DNA of 64,000 nucleotides. Origin: Atlantibacter hermannii. GTDB taxonomy: Bacteria; Pseudomonadota; Gammaproteobacteria; Enterobacterales; Enterobacteriaceae. This document shows, one piece after another, positions 55,651 to 63,642 of the stretch. Each line of letters begins with the position of its first letter. Position 1 is the first letter of the stretch. The position numbers were made by a program, and so were the translations under genes. The notes under the pieces are model-generated. The model was given only the letters and a program-made list of their open reading frames with translations, searched no databases and was not told where the DNA came from. The stretch lies in the NCBI GenBank assembly GCA_900635495.1, contig LR134136.1, positions 3,534,001 through 3,598,000 of the forward strand, read 5' to 3'.

Positions 55651-56793
55651 TCAGGGTTTTGCCCGAGCCAGCTTCATGACAGCAGCAATATTGCGGGCGT
55701 TCATTCGCAGATTGTCGGCGGCGTTCTCCAGCGCTTCATCCAGCGTGCAAATGCGCGGGATCACGCTGAATATCGCGTCCAGCCCGTGGTCATAGACGAC
55801 CCCGACATCTTTCGTCAGGCTACCTGCAATGCCAATCACCGGAATGTCATAGCGTTTCGCCACGCGAGCCACGCCAATCGGCACCTTTCCATGGATGGTC
55901 TGGCTGTCGATACGCCCTTCGCCGGTGATCACCAAATCCGCATGACGCACGGCGGCATCAAGCGATAGTGCTTCTGTCACGATCTCTACGCCCTGGCGCA
56001 GCTCCGCGCCGCAGAAGGCGTACAGCGCCACGCCCATTCCCCCCGCCGCGCCACCGCCTTTCAGGGTTAATACGGACTTATCGAGATCGCGCTCAATAAT
56101 TTTGCCGTAATGGGTCAATGCCTCATCAAGCTGGCGGACCATGTCAGGCGTTGCCCCTTTTTGCGGGCCGAATACCGCCGTTGCGCCCTCTTCGCCCGTA
56201 AGCGGGTTGGTGACATCGCAAGCCACTTCTATGCGGCATTCCGCAAGACGCGGGTCCAGCCGCCGGGTGTCGATGCGCTCAAGCTGACTCAGCGCTTCGC
56301 CGCCACCCGCGATTTGCTCGCCCTGTGCATCCAGCAAGCCTGCGCCCAGCGCCTGCACCATGCCTGCCCCACCGTCGTTGGTGGCGCTGCCGCCGAGGCC
56401 GATTATGATATGCCGCACGCCTGCATCCAGCGCGTGACGGATTAATTCGCCGGTTCCCCAACTGGTGGTGATACGCGGGTCGCGGCGCGCCGTCGGTACA
56501 GACTCCAGACCACTCGCCGCCGCCATTTCAATAAACGCCTGTTTTTCATCGCCGGATAATCCGTAAAACGCCTCAACGGGCTCGCCCAACGGTCCGGTGA
56601 CGCTGAGCGTCACGATTCGTCCCTGAGTCGCGGCCACCATCGCCTCGACCGTTCCCTCGCCGCCATCGGCCATGGGAATTTTTACCACTTCCGCATCGGG
56701 AAAAATCTGCCGGAAGCCGTCCTCAATGGCGGTCGCAACCTCCAGCGCAGACAGACTCTCTTTCCATGAATCAGGAGCGATAACAATTTTCAT
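55651..56793 (-). CDS. garK: Glycerate 2-kinase (GarK type)
   Basis: A 380-residue class I glycerate kinase (381 in E. coli GarK). Signatures: IVIAPDSWKESLSA at the N-terminus, IPMADGGEGTVEAMV, the glycine-rich IIGLGGSATNDGGAGMVQALGA and LVITGEGRIDSQTIHGKVP. It phosphorylates D-glycerate to 2-phosphoglycerate, the last step of glucarate/galactarate catabolism. It lies downstream of gudD but beyond a terminator, so it may have its own promoter. E. coli has garK in the garPLRK operon; here the kinase sits with gud genes. GlxK is a close relative and cannot be fully excluded. Confidence 0.88.
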   Translation of the reverse strand: MKIVIAPDSWKESLSALEVATAIEDGFRQIFPDAEVVKIPMADGGEGTVEAMVAATQGRIVTLSVTGPLGEPVEAFYGLSGDEKQAFIEMAAASGLESVPTARRDPRITTSWGTGELIRHALDAGVRHIIIGLGGSATNDGGAGMVQALGAGLLDAQGEQIAGGGEALSQLERIDTRRLDPRLAECRIEVACDVTNPLTGEEGATAVFGPQKGATPDMVRQLDEALTHYGKIIERDLDKSVLTLKGGGAAGGMGVALYAFCGAELRQGVEIVTEALSLDAAVRHADLVITGEGRIDSQTIHGKVPIGVARVAKRYDIPVIGIAGSLTKDVGVVYDHGLDAIFSVIPRICTLDEALENAADNLRMNARNIAAVMKLARAKP

Positions 56794-56868
56794 AGCTGTT
56801 CCTTTCGCGCGGTGTTATCTCGCCTCTTTTAATAAAGCATAAGCGACGTCAACGGCAGCCGCCTGCCG

Positions 56869-56899
56869 TTAAAAAAAACGGTGCCCGAAGGCACCGATA
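56869..56899 (-). terminator. Terminator of the gud operon
   Basis: On the minus strand CGGTGCC-TTC-GGGCACCG followed by TTTTTTTT, directly past the gudD stop. Confidence 0.92.
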
Positions 56900-56902
56900 C
56901 GA

Positions 56903-58243
56903 TTAACGCACCATACAGGGGCGCTTGTTATCGAATTTCCAGTCAGGAATAAGATACTGCATACCCATGGCGTCATCGCGTGCGCCAAGTCCATGTTTTT
57001 GATAAAGCGCGTTGGCTTTCATTACCTGGTCCATATCCAGCTCGACACCCAGACCCGGTGTGGTCGGTACCTGCACCATGCCGCCTTTGATTTCGAACGG
57101 CGCTTTGGTCAGGCGCTGGTTGCCTTCCTGCCAAATCCAGTGGGTGTCGATCGCGGTGATATTGCCCGGCGCAGCGGCCGCCACATGGGTGAACATAGCC
57201 AGCGAAATATCAAAATGGTTGTTGGAATGCGAGCCCCAGGTCAGACCGAAATCATGGCACATCTGCGCCACGCGTACTGAGCCCTGCATGGTCCAGAAGT
57301 GCGGGTCCGCCAGCGGGATGTCGACAGATTGTAGTGACAGGGTATGCCCCATCTGGCGCCAGTCAGTGGCAATCATATTGGTCGCCGTCGGCAAGCCCGT
57401 CGCACGGCGGAATTCGGCCATGACTTCACGACCGGAATAACCCTGCTCGGCGCCGCACGGATCTTCTGCGTAGGCCAGCGAACCTTTCAGGTATTTACCG
57501 ATTTTAATGGCTTCGTTCAACGACCAGGCACCGTTCGGGTCCAGCGTGACGCGGGCCTGCGGGAAGCGTTTCGCCAGGGCGATGATGGATTCAGCTTCCT
57601 CTTCGCCAGCCAGTACGCCGCCTTTCAGTTTGAAATCGTTAAAGCCGTATTTTTCATATGCCGCTTCCGCCAGGCGTACCACCGCCTGCGGGGTCATCGC
57701 TTCGTCATGACGCAGGCGATACCAGTCACATTGTTCATCCGGCTGGCTTTGATACGGCAGCGGTGTGCGCTTGCGGTCGCCAATGAAGAACAGATAGCCG
57801 AGCATTTCCACTTCGCTGCGCTGTTGGCCATCGCCCAACAGTGAAGCCACGTTAACGCCCAGGTGCTGGCCCAGCAAATCCAGCAATGCCGATTCGATAC
57901 CGGTCACCACGTGGATCGTGGTACGCAGATCGAAGGTTTGCAGACCACGGCCAGCCGCGTCACGGTCGGCGAACGTGGCACGCACCGTATTGAGGATATT
58001 TTTATATTCTCCGAGCGTTTTACCTACCACCAGCGCTGCCGCATCTTCCAGGGTCTGGCGAATTTTTTCGCCACCGGGGATTTCGCCCACGCCGGTATGG
58101 CCAGAGTTGTCTTTGATGATGACGATATTACGCGTGAAGAACGGGGCATGGGCGCCGCTCAGGTTCATCAGCATACTATCGTGACCCGCCACCGGGATAA
58201 CGTTCATTTCGGTGACCACAGGAGTGGACTGGTAAGTCGTCAT
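56903..58243 (-). CDS. gudD: D-glucarate dehydratase GudD
   Basis: A 446-residue enolase-superfamily dehydratase converting D-glucarate to 5-keto-4-deoxyglucarate. FNDFKLKGGVLAGEEE contains the K-x-K proton-abstracting pair; VTLDPNGAWS and AYAEDPCG carry metal ligands; GSHSNNHFDISLAM holds the catalytic His. It is nearly identical to E. coli GudD throughout, including the N-terminal HDSMLMNLSGAHAPFFTRN. It lies 24 bases downstream of its paralogue gudX. Confidence 0.96.
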   Translation of the reverse strand: MTTYQSTPVVTEMNVIPVAGHDSMLMNLSGAHAPFFTRNIVIIKDNSGHTGVGEIPGGEKIRQTLEDAAALVVGKTLGEYKNILNTVRATFADRDAAGRGLQTFDLRTTIHVVTGIESALLDLLGQHLGVNVASLLGDGQQRSEVEMLGYLFFIGDRKRTPLPYQSQPDEQCDWYRLRHDEAMTPQAVVRLAEAAYEKYGFNDFKLKGGVLAGEEEAESIIALAKRFPQARVTLDPNGAWSLNEAIKIGKYLKGSLAYAEDPCGAEQGYSGREVMAEFRRATGLPTATNMIATDWRQMGHTLSLQSVDIPLADPHFWTMQGSVRVAQMCHDFGLTWGSHSNNHFDISLAMFTHVAAAAPGNITAIDTHWIWQEGNQRLTKAPFEIKGGMVQVPTTPGLGVELDMDQVMKANALYQKHGLGARDDAMGMQYLIPDWKFDNKRPCMVR

Positions 58244-58267
58244 TATGTAAACCCTTTATCTAAGCTT

Positions 58268-59608
58268 TCAGGAACGTCCGAATACCGGGCGTTTGCGGTC
58301 AAATGTCCAACCAGGAATCAGATACTGCATCGGACCGGCATCGTTACGCGCGCCGCCGGGCAATTTTTTATACGCTTCATGGGCCTTATGGATCTGATCC
58401 CAGTCGATCTCCACTCCCAGACCTGGCGCATCCGGCACGGCGATTTTGCCGTCTTTAATTTGCAGCGGATCGCGGGTGAGGCGTGATTCGCCTTCCTGCC
58501 AGATCCAGTGTGTATCAATGGCGGTAGGGTTGCCCGGTGCCGCGGCGCCGACATGGGTAAACATCGCCAGCGAAATATCGAAATGGTTGTTGGAGTGGCA
58601 ACCCCAGGTCAGGCCCCAGTCGTCGCACATTTGCGCCACGCGTACCGCACCGCTCAGGGTCCAGAAGTGCGGGTCCGCCAGCGGGATGTCCACTGCATTC
58701 AGCATCACCGCATGGCCCATTTCACGCCAGTTGGTGGCGATCATGTTAGTGGCGACCGGCAGGCCTGTCGCACGGCGGAATTCCGCCATCACTTCACGGC
58801 CGGAATATCCCTGTTCCGCCCCGCACGGATCTTCCGCATAGGTCAGCACGTCGTTCAGCCCTTTGCACAGCGCGATGGCTTCGTCCAGCAGCCATGCGCC
58901 GTTCGGATCCACCGTAATGCGCGCATCCGGAAAGCGTTTTTTCAGGGCGCGTGCGGTGTCGATCTCTTTTTCGCCGGGCAATACGCCGCCTTTGAGTTTG
59001 AAATCTTTAAAGCCATAGCGATCCTGTGCCGCCTCTGCCAGACGCACCACCGACTCGCTGTCCATCGCTTCCTGATGACGCAGGTGATACCAGGGATGCT
59101 TACCCTGCTCGCCCGCCTGATACGGCAGATCGGTTTTCGTGCGATCGCCGATATAGAACAGATAGCCCAGCACGGTAACCGCGTCGCGCTGTTTACCCGG
59201 CCCAAGCAGTTCGCACACCGGCACGTTCAGCGCTTTGCCCAGCAGATCCAGCAGCGCCGCTTCCAGTGCCGCCACGGCGTTCACTTTCAGTTCAAACGTC
59301 CAGGCACCCTTGCCGAAGGTATCGAAATCCGCCGCCTGGTTGCCTTTGTGGACCTGTTGCACCACGCGGTTTAACCGCGCCACTTCCTTGCCAACCACGG
59401 TGGGAATCGCATCCACCAGCGTTTGATAAATAACTTCGCCGCCGGGCGCTTCCCCAACGCCGGTATTGCCGGCGTTGTCCGTGAGCACCACGATATTACG
59501 GGTAAACCAGGCGTTATGTGCGCCGCCGATATTCATCAGCATGCTGTCCTGACCGGCGACGGGTATCACCTTCATCTCAGTGATAACGGGGCTTGATTGC
59601 GTGGTCAT
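58268..59608 (-). CDS. gudX: Glucarate dehydratase-related protein GudX
   Basis: A 446-residue paralogue of GudD, with the same superfamily motifs (FKDFKLKGGVLPGEKE, TVDPNGAWL, YAEDPCGAEQGYSG, GCHSNNHFDISLAM). In E. coli GudX (YgcY) has lower activity than GudD, and its role is unsettled. Differences from GudD cluster in the N-terminal cap (residues 60-110) that shapes substrate specificity. Its start overlaps the gudP stop by four bases (ATGA). Confidence 0.94.
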   Translation of the reverse strand: MTTQSSPVITEMKVIPVAGQDSMLMNIGGAHNAWFTRNIVVLTDNAGNTGVGEAPGGEVIYQTLVDAIPTVVGKEVARLNRVVQQVHKGNQAADFDTFGKGAWTFELKVNAVAALEAALLDLLGKALNVPVCELLGPGKQRDAVTVLGYLFYIGDRTKTDLPYQAGEQGKHPWYHLRHQEAMDSESVVRLAEAAQDRYGFKDFKLKGGVLPGEKEIDTARALKKRFPDARITVDPNGAWLLDEAIALCKGLNDVLTYAEDPCGAEQGYSGREVMAEFRRATGLPVATNMIATNWREMGHAVMLNAVDIPLADPHFWTLSGAVRVAQMCDDWGLTWGCHSNNHFDISLAMFTHVGAAAPGNPTAIDTHWIWQEGESRLTRDPLQIKDGKIAVPDAPGLGVEIDWDQIHKAHEAYKKLPGGARNDAGPMQYLIPGWTFDRKRPVFGRS

Positions 59609-60963
59609 GTGCGACTCCCGGTAACAGGTTTGAGTTCGATACGTTTGATATCACCAACGATCACCAGATAACTCAGTACGGCGATAAAGGCGTGAACACC
59701 GACGTAAATCAACGCGCCGTTGAACGAGCCAGAAACCCCAACGATATAACCGATAGCGATAGGCGTCACGATACCGGAGATGTTACCGAACATATTGAAC
59801 AGACCGCCGCTCAGGCCGCTGATCTCTTTCGGCGCGGTATCTGCCATCACCGCCCAACCCAGCGCGCCGATGCCTTTACCGAAGAACGCCATGGCCATAA
59901 AGCCGATAATCATCCATTCCACATCCACGTAGTTACAGAACACCATGGTCATGGAGAGCAGCATACCGAGCACGATAGGCGTTTTACGGGCAATATTCAG
60001 CGAACCGGTACGGCGCATCAGCCAGTCGGAAATAATGCCGCCCAACACCCCGCCCGCGAAACCGCAGATAGCCGGGATAGACGCCACAAAGCCCGCTTTA
60101 AGGATCGACATACCGCGCGCCTGGACCAGGTACACCGGGAACCAGGTAATGAAGAAGTACGTCAGGGCGTTGATGCAGTACTGACCAATATACACGCCAA
60201 TCATCATGCGGGACGCCAGCAGTTGCTTAATCTGGCCCCATTTCTGGCTGAACGGCACACTCTGCTTGTTGTTTTTCTGATCCATATTGACCAGTGCGCC
60301 GCCGGCTTCGATGTAATCAAGCTCGGCCTGGTTGACGCCCGGATGTTTGTTCGGTTCGTGGATCATTTTCAGCCACAGGAAGCTGACGAAAATACCCAGA
60401 CCGCCCATGAAGAAGAACACATGCGACCAACCTACCGCGTGGGTCAGCCAGCCCATGATCGGGGCGAAGATAACCGTTGCGAAATACTGTGCGGAGTTAA
60501 ATATCGCAACCGCCGTGCCCCTTTCCTGCGCCGGGAACCAGGCCGCAACGATTCGGCTGTTGCCGGGGAAAGAAGGTGCTTCAGCGAGGCCCACCAGGAA
60601 GCGCAGAGTGAACAGCGCAACAATGATGCCGAAGCCGCTAAAAATATCGACGAAGCCTTGCAGCAGGGTAAACATGGACCAAATAAAGATGGACCAGAAA
60701 TAGACGCGTTTTGAACCAAAACGGTCGAGCAGCCAACCGCCCGGGATCTGGCCGATGACGTATGCCCACGAAAACGCAGAGAAAACGTAACCCATGCCCA
60801 CCGGATCCAGCCCGATATCTTTGGCCATTTCTGAACCAGCGATCGAGAGCGTGGCGCGGTCGCCATAGTTAAATGATGTGACGATAAACAGCATCACCAC
60901 TATCCAATAACGAGCATTGGTGCGCTTTTGCACTGCACTCGCCGTCTGGCTAATCGTATTCAT
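59605..60963 (-). CDS. gudP: D-glucarate/D-galactarate transporter GudP
   Basis: A 452-residue MFS symporter of the anion:cation (ACS, phthalate permease) family, twelve helices. ARYWIVVMLFIVTSFNYGDRATLSIAG opens helix 1; GWLLDRFGSKRVYFW is the motif A region; RFLVGLAEAPSFPGN is the ACS family signature. It takes up glucarate and galactarate. The ATG at 60963 follows TCAGGAGTGCAAC. First gene of gudPXD. Confidence 0.96.
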   Translation of the reverse strand: MNTISQTASAVQKRTNARYWIVVMLFIVTSFNYGDRATLSIAGSEMAKDIGLDPVGMGYVFSAFSWAYVIGQIPGGWLLDRFGSKRVYFWSIFIWSMFTLLQGFVDIFSGFGIIVALFTLRFLVGLAEAPSFPGNSRIVAAWFPAQERGTAVAIFNSAQYFATVIFAPIMGWLTHAVGWSHVFFFMGGLGIFVSFLWLKMIHEPNKHPGVNQAELDYIEAGGALVNMDQKNNKQSVPFSQKWGQIKQLLASRMMIGVYIGQYCINALTYFFITWFPVYLVQARGMSILKAGFVASIPAICGFAGGVLGGIISDWLMRRTGSLNIARKTPIVLGMLLSMTMVFCNYVDVEWMIIGFMAMAFFGKGIGALGWAVMADTAPKEISGLSGGLFNMFGNISGIVTPIAIGYIVGVSGSFNGALIYVGVHAFIAVLSYLVIVGDIKRIELKPVTGSRT

Positions 60964-60997
60964 TGTTGCACTCCTGAATCATAGCGTTTTGCTACAT

Positions 60998-61036
60998 TCA
61001 TTCTGAACAGCACAACCTGGAGGGTAATCAGAATGA
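60998..61036. promoter_or_regulatory. Inverted repeat upstream of gudP
   Basis: TCATTCTGA (60998-61006) and TCAGAATGA (61028-61036) are perfect 9-bp inverted arms separated by 21 bases, 35-73 bases upstream of the gudP start. This could be an operator or an RNA hairpin in the leader. In E. coli gudP is activated by CdaR, but I cannot say whether this is its site. Confidence 0.4.
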
Positions 61037-61101
61037 GTATTTGTTGTAAGTCGCAGTATTGTCGTCCCAGAGTCGTTACCGCCCTGATTTCTGCGTTTTA
61101 A
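61033..61101 (+). other. Possible short Cys-rich ORF (22 codons) divergent from gudP
   Basis: ATG at 61033, nine bases after a good GGAGGG ribosome site, reads MSICCKSQYCRPRVVTALISAF then TAA. It has three Cys in the first ten residues. It overlaps the inverted repeat described separately. Nothing in the family knowledge I have supports translation, so I list it only as a candidate. Downstream to 61400, the 466-base gap shows only another unsupported 31-codon frame (61187 on) and the yqcA terminator. Confidence 0.25.
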
Positions 61102-61400
61102 GAACTGGCGAAAAAAGTATATGAAGGGGAGTAAAAGAGCTCACCGTGCAGGGCCACAACATTACAGGGCTTTCCAGGAAGGGTTTATGGCATCCGCACA
61201 ACGTAGTGGGCGATGCCTCACGGAAATGAAACAGGAGCCAGATGAAACGCTATTTCAAATGATATCAACAGCAGGAATGTGAAGCGTATCGCTTGACGCA
61301 GAGGTCTGGCGGGATCACAAAAAATGGCGGAAGGGTAGAAAGGATTTCTTTTTCAGTATGTTAAGTAAGAGTTAATCACTACGGGTTAAATGCGTATCGG

Positions 61401-61427
61401 GAAAAATGCCCCCGGATGAGGGCAATG
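61401..61427 (-). terminator. Terminator downstream of yqcA
   Basis: On the minus strand TTGCCC-TCATCC-GGGGGCA followed by TTTTTC, a few bases beyond the yqcA stop. Confidence 0.7.
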
Positions 61428-61429
61428 AT

Positions 61430-61879
61430 TTATTTAAGCTGTGCGCCCCATGCTTCAACCCACGGGTTGGAAACCGTTTCTGGTTCCGGGTCTTCACTCG
61501 CGTCTATCATCAGCACATCGCCGACGCGTTGTGCATGTTGTTCCGCAAGCAGCGCATCAAATCGCTTACCGGCGCCGCAAAAATTCTGGTACGTGCTGTC
61601 GCCCAGGGCAATCACGCCGTATCGCAATCCAGGTTGATAGCCAAGCTGGTCTTTGATGGTCTGGAATAACGGGGCAATGCTCTCGGGGAAATCTCCCTGT
61701 CCGGTGGTAGAGGTGACGACCAGCACATGATCGTGCTCATATTGCCGCCAGTCGTTGAGTTCCGGATCCTCATAAACGGTAGCGCTATGGCCCTGGCCGC
61801 GTAAGATGGCTTCTGCCTCCTCGGCGACCAGGAGTGAGTTGCCATACATGGTGCCGACAAAAATCCCTATCTTTGCCAT
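61430..61879 (-). CDS. yqcA: Flavodoxin YqcA
   Basis: A 149-residue short-chain flavodoxin, E. coli length. The FMN phosphate loop is FVGTMYGNSLLVAEEAE; VVTSTTGQGDFPES and ALGDSTYQNFCGAGKRFD bind the isoalloxazine. It may act as an electron carrier (a MioC-like role). It lies 12 bases after truC, in the yqcC-truC-yqcA operon. Confidence 0.94.
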   Translation of the reverse strand: MAKIGIFVGTMYGNSLLVAEEAEAILRGQGHSATVYEDPELNDWRQYEHDHVLVVTSTTGQGDFPESIAPLFQTIKDQLGYQPGLRYGVIALGDSTYQNFCGAGKRFDALLAEQHAQRVGDVLMIDASEDPEPETVSNPWVEAWGAQLK

Positions 61880-61891
61880 TGCTGTGACTCC

Positions 61892-62683
61892 TTACGATTG
61901 TTCCTGATGAACATCATCCTGGCCGCTGAGTGCAGGAAACTCAACCCTTTCAATATCAGGGAGAATCCCGCACCAGCCGAAATGTGATAACGCCGACATC
62001 CAGACCTTATCCAGCGGCGCGGTGAGGGTTAGCGGCGCGCCCGTTACCGGATGATTAAGCGTTAGCGAGCTGGCATGCAACATCAAGCGATCGCAGCCGA
62101 AATGCTCTGCCGCCGCACGATTCTGGCGTAAATCTCCGTGTTTGCTGTCGCCGATAATGGGATGACGCAGATGCGCCAGGTGACGGCGCAACTGATGCTT
62201 ACGCCCGGTTTGCGGCAATAACGAAACCAGGCTGTAACGCGCGGTGGGATAGCGTCCGACGGCGACCGGCATTTCCACGGTGGCGATGCCACGATAATGG
62301 GTAACCGCAGGCTGCGGGCCTTTATCAGCGCGGGCATACTTATCGCCGATTTTATCAAGCTCTTCCGTCAGCGGATAATCCAGTACCGCCTCATCCTGCA
62401 ACCAGCCCCGGGTGATGGCATGATACTGTTTCTGGATTTGGTGATGTTCAAACTGCTGCGCCAGTAAGCGCCCCACTTCGCTGGAGAGCCCCATCAGCAA
62501 TACGCCAGACGTCGGGCGATCAAGGCGGTGGGCAGTAAAAACATGCTGACCAATCTGATCGCGCACGGTTTGCATCACAACCACTTTTTCATCGCGGTCA
62601 AGCCAACTGCGGTGAACCAGCCAGCCCGACGGTTTATTTACCGCCACCAGCCACGCATCCTGATACAGGATCTCAAGACTCAC
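61892..62683 (-). CDS. truC: tRNA pseudouridine(65) synthase TruC
   Basis: A 263-residue RluA-family pseudouridine synthase (260 in E. coli) for U65 of tRNA-Ile and tRNA-Asp. The catalytic Asp lies in AHRLDRPTSGVLLMG; QTGRKHQLRRHLAHLRHPIIGDSKHG is the family's second signature. Its start overlaps the yqcC stop by four bases. Confidence 0.95.
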   Translation of the reverse strand: MSLEILYQDAWLVAVNKPSGWLVHRSWLDRDEKVVVMQTVRDQIGQHVFTAHRLDRPTSGVLLMGLSSEVGRLLAQQFEHHQIQKQYHAITRGWLQDEAVLDYPLTEELDKIGDKYARADKGPQPAVTHYRGIATVEMPVAVGRYPTARYSLVSLLPQTGRKHQLRRHLAHLRHPIIGDSKHGDLRQNRAAAEHFGCDRLMLHASSLTLNHPVTGAPLTLTAPLDKVWMSALSHFGWCGILPDIERVEFPALSGQDDVHQEQS

Positions 62684-63009
62684 GCTTTTACCTCACTGAA
62701 CCAGGCATCCATTTCCTGGAGCAGGGCAATAATGTCTTCACGCGCCGGATGACCCGGATGCAGCGCCACTTCATAGTACGGCGCAATCGAAAAAGCCTGC
62801 GGCAACGGGCTGTCGCTGTCGAGCAGCGCGTGCATTCGGGGAATGAAAATCCACTGCAGCCACTCATAAGGCGCAAGGGTGTCCAGGCAAAAAGGCTGAT
62901 CGCTGGCAAACGCGGCGGCATCAGGCGGATTGCCCTGCCACTGCTGGTGGTTGCGCAGCGTTGTTTCGATAAGGAGAAGTTGCTGACGCACAGCATTCGC
63001 TCTGTTCAT
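62680..63009 (-). CDS. yqcC: DUF446 protein YqcC
   Basis: A 109-residue protein, E. coli YqcC length, from MNRANAVRQQ (63009); a start 12 codons upstream is rejected on length. Family features are the motifs PFCLDTLAPYEWLQWIFIPRMHALLD and APYYEVAL. The function is unknown; co-expression with truC suggests a link to RNA modification. Confidence 0.92.
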   Translation of the reverse strand: MNRANAVRQQLLLIETTLRNHQQWQGNPPDAAAFASDQPFCLDTLAPYEWLQWIFIPRMHALLDSDSPLPQAFSIAPYYEVALHPGHPAREDIIALLQEMDAWFSEVKA

Positions 63010-63063
63010 GATTGACCTCGATTCCGGCAAACAGGCGCGCAGCATAGCATTTCATGACGGGAA

Positions 63064-63433
63064 TAAAAAAAGGGAGCACTGTAAAAACAGTGCTCCCGGT
63101 TCGTTTCGCAGCAGTCCGGCTACTTTTGTTGCTCCCTGCTCATCCTTGACAACTTTTCCTGTGAGCTCAAGAGCTCAACGTCCTTATTTATGCATCCTGC
63201 ACGCCATCATCATGACAGCTTATTTGCACCTTCCTGGCGCTGAATCCCTGATCGTCCTGATCCACCGAACATCCCGACCGGCTCTCGTTCTCCCTCCTGG
63301 AGGTGTCCTTTAACGCGCCCTTGCGTTATCCTTGCTTCGTCCTGAAGCCTTCCCTGAAGCACCATCCTGGTGTGTTCCCTGGCTGAAGCAACATCTTCCT
63401 GATGTAAACTTCATATCGTGACGTCCTGTCAAC
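63064..63433 (-). ncRNA. csrB: CsrA-sequestering small RNA CsrB
   Basis: On the minus strand the RNA starts at GTTGACAGGACGTC and ends at the terminator CGGGAGCACTG-TTTTT-CAGTGCTCCC plus a T tract (63065-63098). It contains 22 GGA triplets, many in CAGGAXG hairpin loops, the CsrA binding motif. The 3' third is almost identical to E. coli csrB (TTGTCAAGGATGAGCAGGGA and beyond), while the middle diverges. Each RNA can bind many CsrA dimers and antagonises CsrA. It lies between yqcC and syd, the conserved position. Confidence 0.94.
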
Positions 63434-63470
63434 GGATATAGAATCCTCTATTACGACTCGTCTTACAAGG
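63434..63470 (-). promoter_or_regulatory. csrB core promoter region
   Basis: On the minus strand TATATC (around 63436-63441) lies a few bases before the predicted 5' end, with no strong -35, as expected for an activator-dependent promoter. A TTGTAAGAC half-site like the UvrY motif lies just upstream (63459-63468). Confidence 0.5.
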
Positions 63471-63604
63471 GAACCCCGATCACAGATTGCAGTTAAGTTT
63501 CATTCGAAAGTGCCGAAAAAGTTATTAATTCATTGAATTTTAATAATATTCAATTTTAGCCCAGGTAAACACGCCCAGACGTTAGCGGCAATGTCTTACA
63601 AACT

Positions 63605-63622
63605 TGTAAGAGATATCTCACA
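63605..63622. promoter_or_regulatory. UvrY (SirA/GacA)-type binding palindrome upstream of csrB
   Basis: TGTAAGAGATATCTCACA, an 18-base imperfect palindrome about 170-190 bases upstream of the csrB start, matches the known upstream UvrY box of csrB (TGTGAGATATCTCTTACA on the other strand). It connects BarA-UvrY signalling to csrB transcription. Confidence 0.85.
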
Positions 63623-63642
63623 AAGCAATTAGCAAAAAATGC

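Noticed and set aside
59593..60714. 373-codon frame on the plus strand over gudP
   Set aside because: Antisense to an intact MFS gene; Arg/His/Gln-rich translation of no known family.
61187..61282. 31-codon ORF (MASAQRSGRC...) after an AGGAAGG site
   Set aside because: Short, no family resemblance, in a gap with no other coding signal; a random frame is as likely.
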